Numbered from the stretch's first letter, positions 1 through 7,348 are shown. The stretch: DNA of 7,365 bases from an uncultured Capnocytophaga sp. (GCA_905372595.1 CAJPPS010000073.1:1-7365); one strand, 5' to 3'. Program-made: numbers and translations. The notes: generated from the sequence alone by a model not told the origin.

Positions 1-130
1 CTAATTCGCCCAATTGGGTTGTTTCTTCATATTGATCTTTAGACATTGAAGTATTATCTCCTGAGGCTCTTTTCTTAAAATCACAGGAATATATCAATAT
101 CAAGCAAAAAATATAGAGGATGATTTTCAT
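1..130 (-). CDS. Putative lipoprotein, N-terminal 43 residues only (runs off left edge)
   Basis: An open frame starts at the ATG complementary to 128-130 and stays open to the window edge. It gives 43 codons plus one base, so the gene is partial at its 3' end. The first residues are MKIILYIFCLILIYSCDFKK: one lysine, a short hydrophobic core (residues 3-14) and a lipobox LIYSC with the acceptor cysteine at residue 16. This is a typical signal peptidase II signal, so the product should be a lipid-anchored envelope protein. After the cysteine comes a polar stretch (DFKKRASGDNTSMSKDQYEE) that looks like a flexible tether. The acidic-rich export signal known for surface lipoproteins of Capnocytophaga is not obvious right behind the cysteine, so a periplasm-facing location is more likely. 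The start follows an A-rich stretch with no Shine-Dalgarno, as is usual in Bacteroidetes. It lies 85 nt after the DarA-like gene on the same strand with no terminator between, so co-transcription is possible. The function is unknown because the mature domain is outside the window. Confidence 0.7.
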   Translation of the reverse strand, partial: MKIILYIFCLILIYSCDFKKRASGDNTSMSKDQYEETTQLGEL

Positions 131-215
131 TTATTGATTTATTTTTAAAAGGGCTTTCTGACAAAAAAACAATGTATATTTTGTATTACAGTTATTTAAA
201 TTAGTGATTAGCAAG
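131..215. other. Intergenic gap between DarA-like gene and lipoprotein gene
   Basis: This 85-nt AT-rich spacer lies between the stop of the DarA-like gene and the lipoprotein start. I see no GC-rich hairpin followed by a T tract on the minus strand, and no clean TAnnTTTG promoter element; the nearest candidate, TACATTGT at about 165-175, departs from the consensus. This leaves read-through from the purL transcript as the simplest explanation for expression of the lipoprotein, although a degenerate promoter cannot be excluded. Confidence 0.4.
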
Positions 216-1115
216 TTATACACTTTCTGCTTTACGAATGTCCTTTTGTATTTTTCGATAGAAAAAGGGGTAAGTCAGCCAATAAAAACACCATACACTG
301 GGCATTAGCACCCAGATGGCTATGTACAGGTATAAGTGGAAGCATTTTAGGAGTGTTTTCCTATATCTATTCCCATAGATCATAGTTGCCCAGATACGAA
401 ATAGTCGGTTAGCTTTATACTCAGCAGATAGGAGAAAAGGTTTTATAATTACTCCTTTTTGCTGTACAATTTTCTCCTGTAAGCTCTTGTCATAGATATC
501 TTTTTGGAGGTATTCCAAGGCAATTTTTCCATACATAGAAGCACTTTCTATATCCTTTTGAGAAACCCCTGGTAAGGGGAATATCCCTAAGTATCTATCT
601 TTTTTTCCTGTAAAAAGCCAATGTACAATAGTCAATACACTGATATGATTTGGGTGCTTATCAGTAAGAGCTACATTCCCTACCAAATGTGCTTTATTCT
701 CTAGGAGTAATAGCTTAATTTTTTCCTGAGAACTTATCCACATATTTCGGGTACCTGAGAGAGTGATTACAGGTTTATTATACAATAAATCTTTAGCAAA
801 GGTACTTTTTAAAAAAGAATTGATAGGAATAGAAGGTGACAGATACCAAACCTGATAAGCAAGAATTATTAAGGAATATTCTTTCTCAAGAAATTCTTGC
901 TTAATAGGCTTAATAGGTTGTGGAATTTGTAAAAAAGACTCAGGGAAAGCCCCAAAAAAAGCTTCATCAGTCCAAGGAAAAGGGAAAGATTCTTCCATCT
1001 CTATAGAATAAAAATCTATCCCTATTCCTGCACTCTGAAAAGGAGCTACAAACTGATTAACAATATCCTTAAGTTGTCCTGATTGAGAGTAATAAACTAC
1101 AAGTATCTGTTGCAT
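216..1115 (-). CDS. DarA-like flavodoxin-fold protein (dialkylresorcinol biosynthesis family)
   Basis: This 299-aa protein starts with a flavodoxin-like first strand and phosphate loop, LVVYYSQSGQL (residues 5-15), expected to hold FMN. It then carries blocks that I recall from flavobacterial proteins annotated as dialkylresorcinol condensing enzyme DarA: FPFPWTDEAFFGAFPESFL (44-62), YQVWYLSPSIP (87-97), GTRNMW (121-126) and DKHPNHIS (152-159). In characterised dar systems the ketosynthase DarB makes a cyclohexanedione and DarA is credited with its aromatisation to a dialkylresorcinol, a building block of flexirubin-type pigments. A redox flavoprotein would suit that step. Residues 255-286 are strongly hydrophobic and aromatic, enough for one or two membrane segments, and are followed by a basic tail (RKIQKDIRK), so the protein is probably held at the inner face of the cytoplasmic membrane. 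The ATG directly abuts the purL stop, which suggests translational coupling. No DarB or other pigment gene is in the window, so the assignment rests on family resemblance only. A general NAD(P)H-dependent flavoprotein is the main alternative. Confidence 0.65.
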   Translation of the reverse strand: MQQILVVYYSQSGQLKDIVNQFVAPFQSAGIGIDFYSIEMEESFPFPWTDEAFFGAFPESFLQIPQPIKPIKQEFLEKEYSLIILAYQVWYLSPSIPINSFLKSTFAKDLLYNKPVITLSGTRNMWISSQEKIKLLLLENKAHLVGNVALTDKHPNHISVLTIVHWLFTGKKDRYLGIFPLPGVSQKDIESASMYGKIALEYLQKDIYDKSLQEKIVQQKGVIIKPFLLSAEYKANRLFRIWATMIYGNRYRKTLLKCFHLYLYIAIWVLMPSVWCFYWLTYPFFYRKIQKDIRKAESV

Positions 1116-4100
1116 TTATTGCTTACTTTCTATCCATTTTCTAGCATTTACAAAAGCTTCTATCCAAGGTGATACTTTGTCCTCTCTTTCTGGATAATAT
1201 CCCCAAGCCCAAGGGAAAATAGAACGTTCTATGTGTGGCATAGTAACTAGGTGTCTTCCTGTTTCATCACATAACATTGCTACATTATAATCAGATCCAT
1301 TAGGATTAGCTGGGTAGTTACTATAAGCATACTTACCTACTATATTATACTGATTTTCAGCAAGAGGCAAGTGGAATTTTCCTTCTCCGTGAGCAATCCA
1401 TACACCTAAAGTTGTCCCTTCTAGAGAAGAAAGCATAACGGAATTATTGGGTTCAATAACTACTGAGGTAAAATTACATTCGTATTTTCCACTATCATTA
1501 TGAAGCATTTTTGCAGAGGGAGCTATCAGCCCTAATTCTATAAAAAGCTGACAACCATTACAGATACCTACCGAAAGCGTATCTTCACGAGAGAAGAATT
1601 TTTCCAAAGCAGATTTTGCTTTTTCATTATATCTGAAAGCTCCAGCCCATCCTTTAGCACTACCTAGAACATCTGAGTTAGAAAATCCTCCTACAGTTCC
1701 TACAAAATGTACTCCTTCAAGAGTTTCCCGTCCTGAAATAAGATCAGTCATATGTACATCCTTCACTTGGAATCCAGCCAGATATAGAGCGTAAGCCATT
1801 TCTCGTTCAGAATTACTTCCTTTCTCACGAATAACAGCAGCTACAGGTCTATTAGCTCCTGAGGTAGGGTATTCTCCTGAAAAATGTGAGGGGAACTTAA
1901 ACTGAAGGGGTTGTTCTTTATAATTTTGATATCTTTCAAGGGCTTTATCTCCTTTCGTTTGTTTTTTATCTAATAGATAAGAAGTTTTATACCAAATATC
2001 TCGATAAGTTTCAATAGAGAATGTATAATTTTCTGTATAATTCACTAGAGAAAGAGTAGGAGAGGAGGTTACAGTTCCTATTTTGTAGAAAGAAATACCA
2101 TTTTCATTAAATAAATTTTCTAGTAATTCATCGTTTTTAGCTTGGATAACTAAAGAATTGTTTTCATTAAAGCATATTTTTACACTATCTACTTCTCCTA
2201 GAGCCGTGAAATCAATAGAGGCTCCTAATTTTTGTCCGGAAAAACACATTTCAAGCAAGGTAGTAATAAGTCCGCCACTACTTACATCGTGTCCTGCTAC
2301 AATAAGTCCTTGCTTTATAGCTTTTTGTAGGGTATTGAAAGCTTTTTTGTAAGCAATAGGATCTGCAATATAGCTACATTGGGAACCTATGCTCTTTTGT
2401 GTTTGGGCAAAAGCAGTTCCTCCTAAACTAAGGTCTGTACCTGAGAGATTTAGGTAATAGATACTTCCTTTGCCTATTTTGAATACGGGTTCTACAACTT
2501 TTCGGATGTCACTACAAAGTCCAGAAGCAGAGATAATCACAGTTCCTGGAGCAATTACTTCTCTGTCAGGATACTTCTGCTTCATTGATAGAGAATCTTT
2601 TCCTGTAGGGATATTGATTCCCAAGGCAATAGCAAAATCAGAAGCTCCCTTGACCGCCTGATATAAGCGAGCATTTTCACCAGGGTTATTACACGCCCAC
2701 ATCCAGTTAGCAGAAAGGGATACACTTTTGAGCCCTTCTTCCAAAGGAGCAAAAACAATGTTGCTCAAGGCTTCAGCTATAGCATTTTGGCTTCCTTTTT
2801 CAGGGTCTATCAGGGCAGCTATAGGAGCATAACCTAAGGAGGTAGCAATTCCTTTTTCACCCTTAAAGTCTAGCGCCATTACCCCTACATTATTCAAAGG
2901 TAATTGAAGTTCTCCAGCGGTTTGCTGTTTAGCGACTCTTCCTCCTACGCATCTATCTACCTTATTGGTAAGCCAATCTTTACAGGCAACAGATTCTAGT
3001 TCGAGTACTTGCTTGAGGTAGGAAGGTATTTCTTCAGATTGATAACTGAAATCCTTGTAGTAGGTTGGTATAGTGGTATCTTTTAGGAGCATTTTAGGAG
3101 CATTTCCGAACATATCGGAAAGTTCCAAATCAATAGGTTTTTCACCTGTAGTATGATTTATAAAAGTAAATTGTTGATTATTAGTTACTTCTCCTACTTT
3201 GTAAAGAGGAGCTCGTTCACGTTCTGCAATTTTTTCAAGTATATCAATACTATTATGAGGAAGGATAAGCCCCATACGTTCTTGAGATTCATTACCGATT
3301 ATTTCTTTAGCAGAAAGAGAGGGATCTCCTATAGGGAGCTTTTCCATTGCAATACACCCTCCAGTTTCCTCTACTAGTTCTGAGAGACAATTCAGATGTC
3401 CTCCAGCTCCGTGGTCGTGGATAGAAATAATAGGGTTTTCAGCGCTTTCTACGCAAGCTCGAATAGCATTTGTAACTCGTTTTTGCATTTCTGGGTTTGA
3501 ACGTTGGATAGAATTGAGTTCAATAACAGAACCAAAGGCGCCCGTATCAGTAGAAGAAACAGCAGCCCCTCCCATTCCTATGCGATAGTTATCTCCTCCT
3601 AGAACAATAATAGGATCACCTTCCTTAGGAGTTTGTTTTTGTGCCATTCCTTTCTTCCCATAGCCAATACCTCCAGCGAGCATAATTACTTTATCATACC
3701 CTAACTCCTGTCCATTTTCCTGATGTTCAAAGGTGAATACTCCTCCGCAGATAAGGGGTTGTCCGAATTTGTTTCCGAAATCAGAAGCTCCATTTGATGC
3801 TTTAATAAGGATGTCTATAGGGGTCTGATAGAGCCAATTACGTTCAGGCATATTTTCTTCCCAAGGTCTGTCAGAATCTAATCGTGAATAGGAAGTCATA
3901 TATACTGCAGTTCCAGCTAGCGGAATAGCTCCCCTTCCTCCAGCTAATCGGTCACGTATTTCTCCTCCAGAACCTGTGGCAGCACCATTAAAAGGTTCTA
4001 CTGTAGTAGGAAAATTATGAGTTTCTGCTTTAAGTGAAAGAATAGCTTCAAACGGAGTTTCTTCGTAGAAATCAGGCTTATCAGCCGATTTAGGGGCGAA

Positions 4101-4757
4101 TTGTGTAGCAGAAGTTCCAGCTAAGAAAGCCACATTATCTTTATAGGCTGAAACTACTCCATTAGGATGTGCTTGAGTTGTTTTCTTGATTAGTTGGAAT
4201 AAGGAAAGTTCTTGTTGTTTACCATCTATAACAAAAGTCCCATTAAATATTTTATGTCGACAGTGTTCGGAATTCACTTGCGAGAATCCAAATACTTCTG
4301 AATCGGTAAGTTTTCTGCCTAATTTTTCAGAAAGTTTCTCTAAATACGTAATTTCTTCATCACTTAAAGAAAGTCCTTCTTCTCGATTGTATTGGGCAAT
4401 ATCTGATATTTCTAGAATAGGAGCAGGAGCAGATGCATTGCTGAAAATGTTCTGATGGAGACTATCATACCTTTGGTAAAGCATAGGGTCAAAAGAGGTG
4501 TCCTCTTTCATAGGAAAGAACTCTTCTAGCCGAATAATACCTTTGATACCCATATTTTGGGTGATTTCTGTTGCATTTGTACTCCAAGGAGAGATCATTT
4601 GAGCACGTACTCCTAAGAAAATACCTTCTACCTTTTGGGTACCTAAATAACTAGCATTTCCAAAAAGCCAAGAGAGCTTTTCTTGATCATTAGTCGACAA
4701 ATCAGATGCTTGTACAGCATAAACTGTATTTTGAGAGTTTTTAAAAAAATGAATCAT
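1116..4757 (-). CDS. purL: Phosphoribosylformylglycinamidine (FGAM) synthase, single-chain type
   Basis: PurL catalyses the fourth step of purine synthesis in the cytoplasm: FGAR + glutamine + ATP gives FGAM. The protein is 1213 aa, close to the large single-chain PurL form (E. coli about 1295). In order it has an N-terminal PurS-like part (about 1-130), a linker, two PurM-type ATP-binding halves, and a C-terminal class I glutaminase domain (about 970-1213). Signatures seen are NSEHCRHKIFNG (162-173), KAETHNFPTTVEPFNGAATG (243-262), IHDHGAGGHLN (446-456), TGKDSLSMK (718-726) and AGHDVSSGG (821-829). The glutaminase triad is intact: Cys1066 in GICNGCQ, and His1175 and Glu1177 in MPHIER. The start at 4757 (MIHFFKN, the usual N-terminus of Bacteroidetes PurL) was preferred to an in-frame ATG at 4838. 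The extra 27 residues would be a low-complexity stretch that reads through the metE terminator and the purL promoter. The gene has its own promoter and shares its end with the DarA-like gene (TAAATG). Confidence 0.97.
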   Translation of the reverse strand: MIHFFKNSQNTVYAVQASDLSTNDQEKLSWLFGNASYLGTQKVEGIFLGVRAQMISPWSTNATEITQNMGIKGIIRLEEFFPMKEDTSFDPMLYQRYDSLHQNIFSNASAPAPILEISDIAQYNREEGLSLSDEEITYLEKLSEKLGRKLTDSEVFGFSQVNSEHCRHKIFNGTFVIDGKQQELSLFQLIKKTTQAHPNGVVSAYKDNVAFLAGTSATQFAPKSADKPDFYEETPFEAILSLKAETHNFPTTVEPFNGAATGSGGEIRDRLAGGRGAIPLAGTAVYMTSYSRLDSDRPWEENMPERNWLYQTPIDILIKASNGASDFGNKFGQPLICGGVFTFEHQENGQELGYDKVIMLAGGIGYGKKGMAQKQTPKEGDPIIVLGGDNYRIGMGGAAVSSTDTGAFGSVIELNSIQRSNPEMQKRVTNAIRACVESAENPIISIHDHGAGGHLNCLSELVEETGGCIAMEKLPIGDPSLSAKEIIGNESQERMGLILPHNSIDILEKIAERERAPLYKVGEVTNNQQFTFINHTTGEKPIDLELSDMFGNAPKMLLKDTTIPTYYKDFSYQSEEIPSYLKQVLELESVACKDWLTNKVDRCVGGRVAKQQTAGELQLPLNNVGVMALDFKGEKGIATSLGYAPIAALIDPEKGSQNAIAEALSNIVFAPLEEGLKSVSLSANWMWACNNPGENARLYQAVKGASDFAIALGINIPTGKDSLSMKQKYPDREVIAPGTVIISASGLCSDIRKVVEPVFKIGKGSIYYLNLSGTDLSLGGTAFAQTQKSIGSQCSYIADPIAYKKAFNTLQKAIKQGLIVAGHDVSSGGLITTLLEMCFSGQKLGASIDFTALGEVDSVKICFNENNSLVIQAKNDELLENLFNENGISFYKIGTVTSSPTLSLVNYTENYTFSIETYRDIWYKTSYLLDKKQTKGDKALERYQNYKEQPLQFKFPSHFSGEYPTSGANRPVAAVIREKGSNSEREMAYALYLAGFQVKDVHMTDLISGRETLEGVHFVGTVGGFSNSDVLGSAKGWAGAFRYNEKAKSALEKFFSREDTLSVGICNGCQLFIELGLIAPSAKMLHNDSGKYECNFTSVVIEPNNSVMLSSLEGTTLGVWIAHGEGKFHLPLAENQYNIVGKYAYSNYPANPNGSDYNVAMLCDETGRHLVTMPHIERSIFPWAWGYYPEREDKVSPWIEAFVNARKWIESKQ
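3081..3105. repeat. 11-bp perfect tandem duplication inside purL
   Basis: The unit TTTTAGGAGCA occurs twice head to tail (3081-3091 and 3092-3102) and is followed by a further TTT of the same phase. It lies inside purL and codes on the minus strand for the stretch around NAPKMLLKD (residues 552-560), just after the DMFGNAPK motif. Since 11 is not a multiple of three, loss or gain of a unit would frameshift purL. The frame is intact here and the residues fit the family, so chance similarity of neighbouring codons is a sufficient explanation. Confidence 0.8.
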
Positions 4758-4777
4758 CAGGATGTATTTTTGAATGG

Positions 4778-4785
4778 CAAATGTA
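4778..4785 (-). promoter_or_regulatory. Predicted purL promoter, Bacteroidetes -7 element
   Basis: On the minus strand the octamer reads TACATTTG, an exact match to the TAnnTTTG -7 consensus used by the Bacteroidetes primary sigma factor. It lies 20 nt upstream of the purL ATG, so the leader would be only about 16 nt. No exact TTTG is present at the -33 position; a GTTTTTCC stretch around 4798-4805 is the best partial match. A run of nine T residues (minus strand, 4788-4796) fills most of the spacer. The position just past the metE terminator supports purL having its own promoter. Confidence 0.6.
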
Positions 4786-4818
4786 AGAAAAAAAAATGGA
4801 AAAACTTCTTTCTTTAAT

Positions 4819-4852
4819 AAAAAAAGCAAACGCCCCAATTCAGGAGCGTTTG
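4819..4852 (-). terminator. Rho-independent terminator of metE
   Basis: Read on the minus strand, the arms CAAACGC (4852-4846) and GCGTTTG (4833-4827) form a 7-bp stem. It can be extended inward by CC/GG past one mismatch, leaving a short loop. The stem is followed by C and then seven T residues (4825-4819). It lies about 120 nt after the metE stop and 34 nt before the purL -7 element, so it separates the two transcription units. On the plus strand the hairpin is not followed by a good T tract. Confidence 0.85.
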
Positions 4853-4884
4853 TTACATTTCAGAATAGGTTACTTTAGGTAAAG

Positions 4885-4909
4885 GTACATTGAGAAAAGC
4901 TCAATATAC
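4885..4909 (-). other. Small hairpin in the metE 3' untranslated region
   Basis: The arms ATTGAG (4889-4894) and CTCAAT (4900-4905) pair perfectly around a 5-nt loop. The stem extends by GTA/TAC beyond one mismatch, giving nine pairs over 4885-4909. No T tract follows on either strand, so it is not a terminator in itself. It could be a 3' stabilising structure or simply chance pairing in an AT-rich spacer. Confidence 0.35.
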
Positions 4910-4974
4910 AAAATATTACCGTCGAATAATCCTCTTACAGAAACTCGTTAATATCACGAATAATAAAAACAAAA

Positions 4975-7281
4975 TTATTTTTTGTATTCCCCTCTGAGCT
5001 TTTGAGCTGTTTTCACCATAGCTTCAAGGGCAAGCTTGGTTTCTTCCCAATGGCGAGTCTTAAGACCACAATCAGGGTTCACCCAAAGATTTCTGAAAGG
5101 AACTACAGCGATAGCTTTCTTCATTAAGTGATAAATTTCTTCCTCAGAAGGAACCCTAGGAGAGTGGATATCATATACTCCAGGACCTATTTCATTAGGA
5201 TACTTGAAGTCAGCAAATACATCTAAGAGTTCCATTTGAGAACGAGAGCATTCAATGGTAATCACATCGGCATCCATATCGGCGATAGCTTCTATCATAT
5301 CATTAAATTCAGAGTAGCACATATGCGTATGAATCTGAGTTTGGTCTTCTACACCAGAGGCAGAGATACGGAAAGCCTTAATAGCCCAGTCAAAATAGTT
5401 TTTCCATTCATTACGACGTAAAGGAAGTCCTTCGCGAATAGCTGGTTCATCTATTTGGATGACCTTAATACCTGCTTTTTCCAAATCTACTACCTCATCA
5501 CGGATGGCTAGTGCAATTTGATAACAAGTTTCCCAACGAGGCTGGTCATCACGTACAAAAGACCACTGAAGGATAGTCACAGGACCTGTAAGCATCCCTT
5601 TTACAGGAAGTTTTGTAAGAGATTGTGCAAACTTAGACCAACGAACAGTCATAGGCTCAGGACGAGATACATCTCCAAAGATAATAGGAGGTTTCACACA
5701 ACGAGAACCATAACTTTGTACCCAACCAAATTTAGAAAAAGTATATCCATTGAGGAGTTCTCCAAAGTATTCCACCATATCATTTCGCTCGAATTCTCCG
5801 TGAACAAGTACATCAATACCTGTTTGCTCTTGCCAACGGATAGATTCTTCGATTTCTTTTTCTAGTAATTTGTCATAATCAGCCTCTGTAAGGGTGCCCT
5901 TCTTGAAATTAGCTCTCCAAGAACGCACTTCCTGTGTTTGAGGGAAAGAACCAATGGTAGTAGTAGGGAATAAAGGAAGCTTAAGAGCTTCTTCTTGTAC
6001 TTTTTGACGGGTAGCAAACTCGCTATTACGCTTACTATCATTATCTGTAATACCTTTTACACGTTCTTTAACCTTAGTATCGTGGATAAGAGGAGAGGTT
6101 TTACGATTTTCAGCAGCTTTTTTGTTCTCTTCAAAGGCAGCTTTTACTTCAGCACTAAGGTCGTGTCCTATAGCAATAGCTTTTAAGTGAGAGAGCTCTT
6201 TTACTTTTTGCTTAGCAAAGGCAAGCCATTGTTTAATTTCAGGAGTAAGAACTTTCTCATTATTTTCATTCTCTAGGTTACAAGGTGTATGTAATAGGGA
6301 AGAAGAGGTCGCAATAAGCAAACGCTCATTTCCGATAGCCTCTTGTGCTTTTTGAATAACAGAAAGCGAATGTTCATAATTATTCTTCCAGATATTACGT
6401 CCATCTACAACTCCTAGAGAAAGTTTTTTCTCTTTAGGAAGCGCTTTTAGTACATTGTCTAGCTGAGCTGTAGCGCGTACAAGATCAATGTGTAATATAT
6501 CAAAAGGAAGTGATACAGCTAAGGAAGTATTATTATCCAAAGCACCAAAATAAGTGGTAAGGATAAATTCAGTATTAGGGAATTTTGCTCTAATTTCACC
6601 ATATACTTTTTGGTAAGCCTCAGCTGCTTTTTCAGGTAAGTCAAGTACTAAGTAAGACTCATCTATTTGAATGGTTTTGGCACCAGCTGCTACAAGGCTT
6701 TCTATAATTTGAATGTATACAGGAAGAAGTCTTTCAGCAAGTTCTAAGCGATGGAAGCCAGCTTCTTTTTCTTTTCCTAGAAGCAAGTAGGTAATGATTC
6801 CTAGTAATACAGGTTTTGTCTCGAAGCCGTGTTTTTTAGCTAGAAGATATTCAGCTAAAGGCTTGTTAGTCTTAAGTGAAAAAGACTGATTTTTGGTAAA
6901 TTCTGGAACAATATAGTGATAATTGGTGTCAAACCACTTAGTCATTTCCGAAGCGGTAACATCTATTCCATTTTTTTGGTAGCCTCGTGCGATAGCAAAA
7001 TATTGTTCCAACTCGGTAAGCCCACTTACAGGAGCAAAACGCTCAGGAATGGCATTTACTGAGAAAGAAAAGTCCAATACTTGATCATAGAAAGAGAAGT
7101 CGTTAGAAGGAATAAGGTCAATACCAGCTTCCTTTTGCAAAGTCCAATTATGCACTCGGATTTTTTCTGCTACAGCAAATAATTCTTCTTGGGTGATTTC
7201 TCCAGCCCAAAAAGCTTCATTAGCTTTCTTTAGTTCGCGCTTTTCTCCTATGCGCGGATAGCCTAATACATTTGTTTTCAT
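4975..7281 (-). CDS. metE: Cobalamin-independent methionine synthase
   Basis: MetE (5-methyltetrahydropteroyltriglutamate-homocysteine methyltransferase) makes methionine in the cytoplasm by moving the methyl group of 5-methyl-tetrahydrofolate directly to homocysteine, without vitamin B12. The 768 aa match the family length (E. coli 753). The N-terminal barrel begins with NVLGYPRIGEKRELKKANE (4-22) and contains ATSSSLLHTPCNLENE (324-339). The catalytic C-terminal barrel begins near PLFPTTTIGSFPQT (436-449) and includes TGPVTILQWSFVRDD (565-579) and IQIDEPAIREGLPL (608-621). All four zinc ligands are present: His653 and Cys655 in HTHMC, Glu677 in TIECSR, and Cys738 in NPDCGLK. Each is shifted by exactly 12 from the E. 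coli positions. The N-terminal half has QIDES (205-209) in place of the QIDEP form kept in the C-terminal half; this is probably harmless. The start is supported by the family-typical N-terminus and by a promoter about 70 nt upstream. The gene forms its own transcription unit with a terminator. Confidence 0.97.
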   Translation of the reverse strand: MKTNVLGYPRIGEKRELKKANEAFWAGEITQEELFAVAEKIRVHNWTLQKEAGIDLIPSNDFSFYDQVLDFSFSVNAIPERFAPVSGLTELEQYFAIARGYQKNGIDVTASEMTKWFDTNYHYIVPEFTKNQSFSLKTNKPLAEYLLAKKHGFETKPVLLGIITYLLLGKEKEAGFHRLELAERLLPVYIQIIESLVAAGAKTIQIDESYLVLDLPEKAAEAYQKVYGEIRAKFPNTEFILTTYFGALDNNTSLAVSLPFDILHIDLVRATAQLDNVLKALPKEKKLSLGVVDGRNIWKNNYEHSLSVIQKAQEAIGNERLLIATSSSLLHTPCNLENENNEKVLTPEIKQWLAFAKQKVKELSHLKAIAIGHDLSAEVKAAFEENKKAAENRKTSPLIHDTKVKERVKGITDNDSKRNSEFATRQKVQEEALKLPLFPTTTIGSFPQTQEVRSWRANFKKGTLTEADYDKLLEKEIEESIRWQEQTGIDVLVHGEFERNDMVEYFGELLNGYTFSKFGWVQSYGSRCVKPPIIFGDVSRPEPMTVRWSKFAQSLTKLPVKGMLTGPVTILQWSFVRDDQPRWETCYQIALAIRDEVVDLEKAGIKVIQIDEPAIREGLPLRRNEWKNYFDWAIKAFRISASGVEDQTQIHTHMCYSEFNDMIEAIADMDADVITIECSRSQMELLDVFADFKYPNEIGPGVYDIHSPRVPSEEEIYHLMKKAIAVVPFRNLWVNPDCGLKTRHWEETKLALEAMVKTAQKLRGEYKK

Positions 7282-7313
7282 ATTCGTTATTTATTAAATG
7301 AGTATTTTGTAAA

Positions 7314-7330
7314 AAACTATTTAATAGTTT
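7314..7330. promoter_or_regulatory. 17-bp palindrome in the metE leader (possible operator or hairpin)
   Basis: The arms AAACTATT (7314-7321) and AATAGTTT (7323-7330) are exact reverse complements around a single T. The element lies about 15-30 nt after the predicted metE transcription start and about 30 nt before the ATG. It could be a binding site for a dimeric regulator that blocks early elongation, or a weak 7-bp RNA hairpin with a 3-nt loop. In AT-rich intergenic DNA such palindromes can also arise by chance. The regulator, if there is one, is unknown. Confidence 0.4.
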
Positions 7331-7348
7331 CTTTTTACTTTCTGGGCG

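Noticed and set aside
160..180. Possible promoter for the lipoprotein gene (TACATTGT on the minus strand)
   Set aside because: It fails the TAnnTTTG consensus at the last two positions and has no -33 partner, so it cannot be told from AT-rich background.
2158..3377. Several 60-75-codon plus-strand open frames antisense to purL
   Set aside because: They are short, unrelated to any family I recognise, and fully within well-conserved PurL sequence.
4186..4455. 89-codon plus-strand open frame antisense to purL
   Set aside because: It overlaps conserved purL codons, has no recognisable domain, and has no sign of its own promoter.
5518..5865. 115-codon plus-strand open frame antisense to metE
   Set aside because: It lies wholly inside the catalytic half of metE, which has all family motifs. 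The translation is basic and low in recognisable features, with no promoter or start signal. It is a shadow frame.
5236..6186. Two plus-strand open frames of 61 and 63 codons antisense to metE
   Set aside because: They are shadows of metE with no independent evidence.
7282..7345. SAM or cobalamin riboswitch in the metE leader
   Set aside because: The predicted leader is only about 60 nt, very AT-rich, and has no multi-stem structure or known conserved core.
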